Assembly: GCA_964017195.1 (NCBI GenBank)
Contig: CAXHKT010000183.1
Span: forward strand, 1,025,901-1,089,900
Source of the DNA: Siderastrea radians
Taxonomy: Eukaryota > Cnidaria > Anthozoa > Scleractinia > Rhizangiidae
Length of the DNA: 64,000 nucleotides
Direction: 5' to 3'
Each line of letters opens with the position of its first letter. The stretch's first letter is position 1. The notes beneath the pieces were generated by a model, which was not told where the DNA came from, made no database searches, and saw only the letters and a list, made by a program, of their open reading frames with translations. Below, piece by piece: positions 57,364 to 64,000 of the stretch. Made by a program: the position numbers and the translations under genes.

Positions 57364-58177
57364 GTCTGCCATTTTGTCGATAAGGTGGGAATTTCAGTTT
57401 TGAGAGGGGTGGGGTGGGTCCCTCAAAAAAGTGCTGGTTTTGGTGCAACGGCCCCAGCACAAAAGCACCCCAGATCCCGTTGCGGCACCAAAAAACATTC
57501 CATTTGGCACTATTTTTATCGAATTTGGCGATACTAAAAAGTGCTGCACTTTTTCAGGGCTTGAATTAGCCCCCAAAAGCAGAAAAAAGCTAATTGGCGC
57601 TCTCAGCTGCATGCACAAAGGTCCCAAATGCATTCAATCCCTCTGGGACCATCCGAAAAAAATTCCTTTTGTGCAAAAGCACAAAGGAGGCGCGATATGT
57701 GCGATCCTTAGGGAAAAAACCCCATTTTTGGCCTTCCCAGAGGCTAAAAAAGGTGTTGTTGACTGAGCAAGGCTGCGCAAGGCTGCGCACTGGCCTAATA
57801 ATAACGCAAATCCCTCGGGGCTATCAGAAAAAAAAGTTTATTGTGTAGAAAAGCGCGATATGTGCGATCCTTAGGGAAAAAACCCCATTTTTGGCCTTCC
57901 CAGAGGCTAAAAAAGGTGTTGTTGACTGAGCAAGGCTGCGCAAGGCTGCGCACTTGCATAATAATAATGCAAATCCCTCGGGGCTATCAGAAAAAAAAGT
58001 TTATTGTGTAGAAAAGCGCGATATGTGCGATCCTTAGGGAAAAAACCCCATTTTTGGCCTTCCCAGAGGCTAAAAAAGGTGTTGTTGACTGAGCAAGGCT
58101 GCGCAAGGCTGCGCACTTGCCTAATAATAATGCAAATCCCTCGGGGCTATCAGAAAAAAAAGTTTATTGTGTAGAAA
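57364..58177. repeat. Family B HOR 23 (n=2, 814 bp)
   Basis: GCCATTTT start; the long unit has CCCCATTTTT. Both b units have the terminal ATGCAAAT form, the first with CTTGCATAAT near 57,955. HOR 26 has the same double-terminal arrangement. Confidence 0.92.
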
Positions 58178-58991
58178 GTCTGCGATTTTGTCGATAAGGT
58201 GGGAATTTCAGTTTTGAGAGGGGTGGGGTGGGTCCCTCAAAAAAGTGCTGGTTTTGGTGCAACGGCCCCAGCACAAAAGCACCCCAGATCCCGTTGCGGC
58301 ACCAAAAAACATTCCATTTGGCACTATTTTTATCGAATTTGGCGATACTAAAAAGTGCTGCACTTTTTCAGGGCTTGAATTAGCCCCCAAAAGCAGAAAA
58401 AAGCTAATTGGTGCTCTCAGCTGCATGCACAAAGGTCCCAAATGCATTCAATCCCTCTGGGACCATCCGAAAAAAATTCCTTTTGTGCAAAAGCACAAAG
58501 GAGGCGCGATATGTGCGATCCTTAGGGAAAAAACTCCATTTTTGGCCTTCCCAGAGGCTAAAAAAGGTGTTGTTGACTGAGCAAGGCTGCGCAAGGCTGC
58601 GCACTGGCCTAATAATAACGCAAATCCCTCGGGGCTATCAGAAAATAAAGTTTATTGTGTAGTAAAGCGCGATATGTGCGATCCTTAGGGAAAAAACCCC
58701 ATTTTTGGCCTTCCCAGAGGCTAAAAAAGGTGTTGTTGACTGAGCAAGGCTGCGCAAGGCTGCGCACTGGCCTAATAATAACGCAAATCCTTCGGGGCTA
58801 TCAGAAAAAAAAGTTTATTGTGTAGAAAAGCGCGATATGTGCGATCCTTAGGGAAAAAACCCCATTTTTGGCCTTCCCAGAGGCTAAAAAAGGTGTTGTT
58901 GACTGAGCAAGGCTGCGCAAGGCTGCGCACTTGCCTAATAATAATGCAAATCCCTCGGGGCTATCAGAAAAAAAAGTTTATTGTGTAGAAA
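58178..58991. repeat. Family B HOR 24 (n=2, 814 bp)
   Basis: ATTGGTGCTCTC, GAAAATAAAG with TGTAGTAAAGCG (about 58,642-58,668) and AAATCCTTCGG near 58,785. HOR 27 repeats these at 2,441 bp. Confidence 0.93.
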
Positions 58992-59804
58992 GTCTGCGAT
59001 TTTGTCGATAAGGTGGGAATTTCAGTTTTGAGAGGGGTGGGGTGGGTCCCTCAAAAAAGTGCTGGTTTTGGTGCAACGGCCCCAGCACAAAAGCACCCCA
59101 GATCCCGTTGCGGCACCAAAAAACATTCCATTTGGCACTATTTTTATCGAATTTGGCGATACTAAAAAGTGCTGCTCTTTTTCAGGGCTTGAATTAGCCC
59201 CCAAAAGCAGAAAAAAGCTAATTGGCGCTCTCAGCTGCATGCACAAAGGTCCCAAATGCATTCAATCCCTCTGGGACCATCCGAAAAAAATTCCTTTTGT
59301 GCAAAAGCACAAAGGAGGCGCGATATGTGCGATCCTTAGGGAAAAAACTCCATTTTTGGCCTTCCCAGAGGCTAAAAAAGGTGTTGTTGACTGAGCAAGG
59401 CTGCGCAAGGCTGCGCACTGGCCTAATAATAACGCAAATCCCTCGGGGCTATCAGAAAAAAAAGTTTATTGTGTAGAAAAGCACGATATGTGCGATCCTT
59501 AGGGAAAAAACCCCATTTTTGGCCTTCCCAGAGGCTAAAAAAGGTGTTGTTGACTGAGCAAGGCTGCGCAAGGCTGCGCACTGGCGTAATAATAACGCAA
59601 ATCTCTCGGGGCTATCAGAAAAAAAGTTTATTGTGTAGAAAAGCGCGATATGTGCGATCCTTAGGGAAAAAACCCCATTTTTGGCCTTCCCAGAGGCTAA
59701 AAAAGGTGTTGTTGACTGAGCAAGGCTGCGCAAGGCTGCGCACTTGCCTAATAATAATGCAAATCCCTCGGGGCTATCAGAAAAAAAAGTTTATTGTGTA
59801 GAAA
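58992..59804. repeat. Family B HOR 25 (n=2, 813 bp)
   Basis: GCTGCTCTTTTT near 59,172 breaks the A' palindrome. The first b unit has AGCACGATATG (59,481), CTGGCGTAAT and AAATCTCTCGG; one A is lost near 59,623. Confidence 0.92.
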
Positions 59805-60618
59805 GTCTGCGATTTTGTCGATAAGGTGGGAATTTCAGTTTTGAGAGGGGTGGGGTGGGTCCCTCAAAAAAGTGCTGGTTTTGGTGCAATGGCCCCAGCA
59901 CAAAAGCACCCCAGATCCCGTTGCGGCACCAAAAAACATTCCATTTGGCACTATTTTTATCGAATTTGGCGATACTAAAAAGTGCTGCACTTTTTCAGGG
60001 CTTGAATTAGCCCCCAAAAGCAGAAAAAAGCTAATTGGCGCTCTCAGCTGCATGCACAAAGGTCCCAAATGCATTCAATCCCTCTGGGACCATCCGAAAA
60101 AAATTCCTTTTGTGCAAAAGCACAAAGGAGGCGCGATATGTGCGATCCTTAGGGAAAAAACCCCATTTTTGGCCTTCCCAGAGGCTAAAAAAGGTGTTGT
60201 TGACTGAGCAAGGCTGCGCAAGGCTGCGCACTGGCCTAATAATAACGCAAATCCCTCGGGGCTATCAGAAAAAAAAGTTTATTGTGTAGAAAAGCGCGAT
60301 ATGTGCGATCCTTAGGGAAAAAACCCCATTTTTGGCCTTCCCAGAGGCTAAAAAAGGTGTTGTTGACTGAGCAAGGCTGCGCAAGGCTGCGCACTTGCCT
60401 AATAATAATGCAAATCCCTCGGGGCTATCAGAAAAAAAAGTTTATTGTGTAGAAAAGCGCGATATGTGCGATCCTTAGGGAAAAAACCCCATTTTTGGCC
60501 TTCCCAGAGGCTAAAAAAGGTGTTGTTGACTGAGCAAGGCTGCGCAAGGCTGCGCACTTGCCTAATAATAATGCAAATCCCTCGGGGCTATCAGAAAAAA
60601 AAGTTTATTGTGTAGAAA
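59805..60618. repeat. Family B HOR 26 (n=2, 814 bp)
   Basis: GCAATGGCC near 59,887 alters the C-subunit stem. The long unit has CCCCATTTTT, and both b units carry CTTGCC/ATGCAAAT as in HOR 23. Confidence 0.92.
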
Positions 60619-61432
60619 GTCTGCCATTTTGTCGATAAGGTGGGAATTTCAGTTTTGAGAGGGGTGGGGTGGGTCCCTCAAAAAAGTGCTGGTTTTGGTG
60701 CAACGGCCCCAGCACAAAAGCACCCCAGATCCCGTTGCGGCACCAAAAAACATTCCATTTGGCACTATTTTTATCGAATTTGGCGATACTAAAAAGTGCT
60801 GCACTTTTTCAGGGCTTGAATTAGCCCCCAAAAGCAGAAAAAAGCTAATTGGTGCTCTCAGCTGCATGCACAAAGGTCCCAAATGCATTCAATCCCTCTG
60901 GGACCATCCGAAAAAAATTCCTTTTGTGCAAAAGCACAAAGGAGGCGCGATATGTGCGATCCTTAGGGAAAAAACTCCATTTTTGGCCTTCCCAGAGGCT
61001 AAAAAAGGTGTTGTTGACTGAGCAAGGCTGCGCAAGGCTGCGCACTGGCCTAATAATAACGCAAATCCCTCGGGGCTATCAGAAAATAAAGTTTATTGTG
61101 TAGTAAAGCGCGATATGTGCGATCCTTAGGGAAAAAACCCCATTTTTGGCCTTCCCAGAGGCTAAAAAAGGTGTTGTTGACTGAGCAAGGCTGCGCAAGG
61201 CTGCGCACTGGCCTAATAATAACGCAAATCCTTCGGGGCTATCAGAAAAAAAAGTTTATTGTGTAGAAAAGCGCGATATGTGCGATCCTTAGGGAAAAAA
61301 CCCCATTTTTGGCCTTCCCAGAGGCTAAAAAAGGTGTTGTTGACTGAGCAAGGCTGCGCAAGGCTGCGCACTTGCCTAATAATAATGCAAATCCCTCGGG
61401 GCTATCAGAAAAAAAAGTTTATTGTGTAGAAA
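60619..61432. repeat. Family B HOR 27 (n=2, 814 bp)
   Basis: Copy of HOR 24 (GAAAATAAAG, TGTAGTAAAGCG, AAATCCTTCGG), but with a GCCATTTT start. Confidence 0.93.
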
Positions 61433-62246
61433 GTCTGCGATTTTGTCGATAAGGTGGGAATTTCAGTTTTGAGAGGGGTGGGGTGGGTCCCTCAAAAAAG
61501 TGCTGGTTTTGGTGCAACGGCCCCAGCACAAAAGCACCCCAGATCCCGTTGCGGCACCAAAAAACATTCCATTTGGCACTATTTTTATCGAATTTGGCGA
61601 TACTAAAAAGTGCTGCACTTTTTCAGGGCTTGAATTAGCCCCCAAAAGCAGAAAAAAGCTAATTGGCGCTCTCAGCTGCATGCACAAGGGTCCCAAATGC
61701 ATTCAATCCCTCTGGGACCATCCGAAAAAAATTCCTTTTGTGCAAAAGCACAAAGGAGGCGCGATATGTGCGATCCTTAGGGAAAAAACTCCATTTTTGG
61801 CCTTCCCAGAGGCTAAAAAAGGTGTTGTTAACTGAGCAAGGCTGCGCAAGGCTGCGCACTGGCCTAATAATAACGCAAATCCCTCGGGGCTATCAGAAAA
61901 AAAAGTTTATTTTGTAGAAAAGCGCGATATGTGCGATCCTTAGGGAAAAAACCCCATTTTTGGCCTTCCCAGAGGCTAAAAAAGGTGTTGTTGACTGAGC
62001 AAGGCTGCGCAAGGCTGCGCACTGGCCTAATAATAACGCAAATCCCTCGGGGCTATCAGAAAAAAAAGTTTATTGTGTAGAAAAGCGCGATATGTGCGAT
62101 CCTTAGGGAAAAAACCCCATTTTTGGCCTTCCCAGAGGCTAAAAAAGGTGTTGTTGACTGAGCAAGGCTGCGCAAGGCTGCGCACTTGCCTAATAATAAT
62201 GCAAATCCCTCGGGGCTATCAGAAAAAAAAGTTTATTGTGTAGAAA
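61433..62246. repeat. Family B HOR 28 (n=2, 814 bp)
   Basis: CACAAGGGTCCC near 61,684, GTTAACTGAGC near 61,827 and TTTATTTTGTAG near 61,907. The set recurs in HOR 30. Confidence 0.93.
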
Positions 62247-62897
62247 GTCTGCGATTTTGTCGATAAGGTGGGAATTTCAGTTTTGAGAGGGGTGGGGTGG
62301 GTCCCTCAAAAAAGTGCTGGTTTTGGTGCAACGGCCCCAGCACAAAAGCACCCCAGATCCCGTTGCGGCACCAAAAAACATTCCATTTGGCACTATTTTT
62401 ATCGAATTTGGCGATACTAAAAAGTGCTGCACTTTTTCAAGGCTTGAATTAGCCCCCAAAAGCAGAAAAAAGCTAATTGGCGCTCTCAGCTGCATGCACA
62501 AAGGTCCCAAATGCATTCAATCCCTCTGGGACCATCCGAAAAAAATTCCTTTTGTGCAAAAGCACAAAGGAGGCGCGATATGTGCGATCCTTAGGGAAAA
62601 AACTCCATTTTTGGCCTTCCCAGAGGCTAAAAAAGGTGTTGTTAACTGAGCAAGGCTGCGCAAGGCTGCGCACTGGCCTAATAATAACGCAAATCCCTCG
62701 GGGCTATCAGAAAAAAAAGTTTATTGTGTAGAAAAGCGCGATATGTGCGATCCTTAGGGAAAAAACCCCATTTTTGGCCTTCCCAGAGGCTAAAAAAGGT
62801 GTTGTTAACTGTGCAAGGCTGCGCAAGGCTGCGCACTGGCCCAATAATAATGCAAATCCCTCGGGGCTATCAGAAAAAAAAGTTTATTGTGTAGAAA
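62247..62897. repeat. Family B HOR 29 (n=1, 651 bp)
   Basis: TTTCAAGGCTTG near 62,435, and GTTAACTG in both the long unit and the b unit. The terminal b unit ends CACTGGCCCAATAATAATGC, which is the family A form. Confidence 0.92.
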
Positions 62898-63701
62898 GTC
62901 TGCGATTTTGTCGATAAGGTGGGAATTTCAGTTTTGAGAGGGGTGGGGTGGGTCCCTCAAAAAATTGCTGGTTTTGGTGCAACGGCCCCAGCACAAAAGC
63001 ACAACAGATCCCGTTGCGGCACCAAAAAACATTCCATTTGGCACTATTTTTATCGAATTTCGCGATACTAAAAAGTGCTGCACTTTTTCAGGGCTTGAAT
63101 TAGCCCCCAAAAGCAGAAAAAAGCTAATTGGCGCTCTCAGCTGCATGCACAAGGGTCCCAAATGCATTCAATCCCTCTGGGACCATCCGAAAAAAATTCC
63201 TTTTGTGCAAAAGCACAAAGGAGGCGCGATATGTGCGATCCTTAGGGAAAAAACTCCATTTTTGGCCTTCCCAGAGGCTAAAAAAGGTGTTGTTAACTGA
63301 GCAAGGCTGCGCAAGGCTGCGCACTGGCCTAATAATAACGCAAATCCCTCGGGGCTATCAGAAAAAAAAGTTTATTTTGTAGAAAAGCGCGATATGTGCG
63401 ATCCTTAGGGAAAAAAACCCATTTTTGGCCTTCCCAGAGGCTAAAAAAGGTGTTGTTGACTGAGCAAGGCTGCGCAAGGCTGCGCACTGGCCTAATAATA
63501 ACGCAAATCCCTCGGGGCTATCAGAAAAAAAAGTTTATTGTGTAGAAAAGCGCGATATGTGCGATCCTTCGGGAAAAAACCCCATTTTTGGCCTTCCCAG
63601 AGGCTAAAAAAGGTGTTGTTGACTGAGCAAGGCTGCGCACTTGCCTAATAATAATGCAAATCCCTCGGGGCTATCAGAAAAAAAAGTTTATTGTGTAGAA
63701 G
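62898..63701. repeat. Family B HOR 30 (n=2, 804 bp)
   Basis: 814 minus 10: the terminal b unit has lost one GCGCAAGGCT copy near 63,630. Private AAATTGCTGG, GCACAACAG, TTTCGCGATAC and CCTTCGGGAAA; it shares CACAAGGGTCCC, GTTAACTGAGC and TTTATTTTGTAG with HOR 28. Confidence 0.92.
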
Positions 63702-64000
63702 GTCTGCGATTTTGTCGATAAGGTGGGAATTTCAGTTTTGAGAGGGGTGGGGTGGGTCCCTCAAAAAAGTGCTGGTTTTGGTGCAACGGCCCCAGCACAA
63801 AAGCACCCCAGATCCCGTTGTGGCACCAAAAAACATTCCATTTGGCACTATTTTTATCGAATTTGGCGATACTAAAAAGTGCTGCACTTTTTCAGGGCTT
63901 GAATTAGCCCCCAAAAGCAGAAAAAAGCTAATTGGCGCTCTCAGCTGCATGCACAAAGGTCCCAAATGCATTCAATCCCTCTGGGACCATCCGAAAAAAA
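63702..64000. repeat. Family B HOR 31, partial (cut by window end)
   Basis: Subunit C and most of A' are present (299 bp). It is preceded by GTAGAAGGTCTGC with one A-to-G change, and has GTTGTGGCACC near 63,820. The array continues beyond the window. Confidence 0.93.

Larger units (their letters stand above)
53170..61430. repeat. 2,442-bp super-HOR in family B, about three periods
   Basis: AGCACGATATG occurs at 54,597, 57,039 and 59,481, exactly 2,442 bp apart, each followed one b unit later by AAATCTCTCGG. HORs 18-19 equal 21-22 at 2,442 bp, and the marker pair of HOR 24 returns in HOR 27 at 2,441 bp. The period equals three 814-bp HORs (or 651+814+977). Not every marker persists through all three periods, so later exchange has blurred it. 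Confidence 0.82.
38135..64000. repeat. Satellite family B HOR array, 488 + n x 163 bp
   Basis: Thirty complete HORs and one partial follow each other without interruption. Each is a long unit C-A'-B of 488 bp plus n short b units of 163 bp. Starts of the unique segment lie 651, 814, 977, about 1,301 or 1,466 bp apart, that is n=1, 2, 3, 5, 6. Exceptions (967, 804) are explained by a 10-bp loss, and 1,498 by two inserted family A monomers. HOR copies differ by only a few bases, so this array looks more homogeneous and younger than family A. It continues past the right edge. Confidence 0.97.

Noticed and set aside
58642..58668. AATAAA polyadenylation signals (also near 32,734, 37,151, 40,279, 61,083)
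   Set aside because: They come from single-base variants in A-rich tracts with no coding region upstream.
1..64000. CRISPR array
   Set aside because: There are no short direct repeats separated by unique spacers. The whole period is conserved and units are 163-488 bp.
1..64000. Assembly artefact as the source of all structure
   Set aside because: Copies carry many private variants and ordered duplicates, which a simple collapse or looped assembly would not create. Individual duplicate blocks still need read support.

Overview
This 64 kb window is satellite DNA from end to end. I find no gene, RNA gene, transposon, CRISPR array or unique-sequence island. Every stretch belongs to one superfamily of head-to-tail repeats in a single orientation. 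Long, locally homogenised tandem arrays with higher-order repeats (HORs) and units of about 160-175 bp are typical of eukaryotic centromeric, pericentromeric or heterochromatic satellites. I do not recognise the family and cannot name the organism from sequence alone.

Region 1 (1 to 37,714) is family A: about 110 copies of a 342-bp monomer. The monomer is an old dimer of two related half-units, A (about 174 bp) and B (about 168 bp). Both halves share an A-run/CCCC-ATTTT-GGGG/CCC/AGG block and a TGCAAATCCC-like / TGCATTCAATCCC-like block. A 333-bp subfamily lacks 9 bp. Local HORs of 2, 3, 4 and 8 monomers are visible through shared private variants (684 bp, about 1,025 bp, 1,359 bp, 2,719 bp), and some duplicated blocks sit 2.4-5.1 kb apart.

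Region 2 (37,715 to 64,000) is family B, built from the same half-units in another arrangement: C-A'-B (a 488-bp long unit) followed by n monomerised B half-units of 163 bp. The spacing of long units is quantised as 488 + n x 163 bp: 651 (n=1), 814 (n=2, most common), 977 (n=3), about 1,303 (n=5) and 1,466 (n=6). There are 30 complete HORs and one cut by the window end. Subunit C is a more diverged half-unit with a G-rich tract and two strong inverted repeats.

The A/B boundary is seamless and in phase at a shared AAAAAGGTGTT block. About 3.1 kb across this boundary was tandemly duplicated, which leaves a 713-bp island of family A inside family B (40,127-40,839). A short patch of B-type sequence sits inside family A at 22,679. 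Unequal crossing-over and gene conversion between the two families explain this layout. Open reading frames recur on both strands because 342 is divisible by 3 and the units are nearly identical; I do not regard any as a gene.
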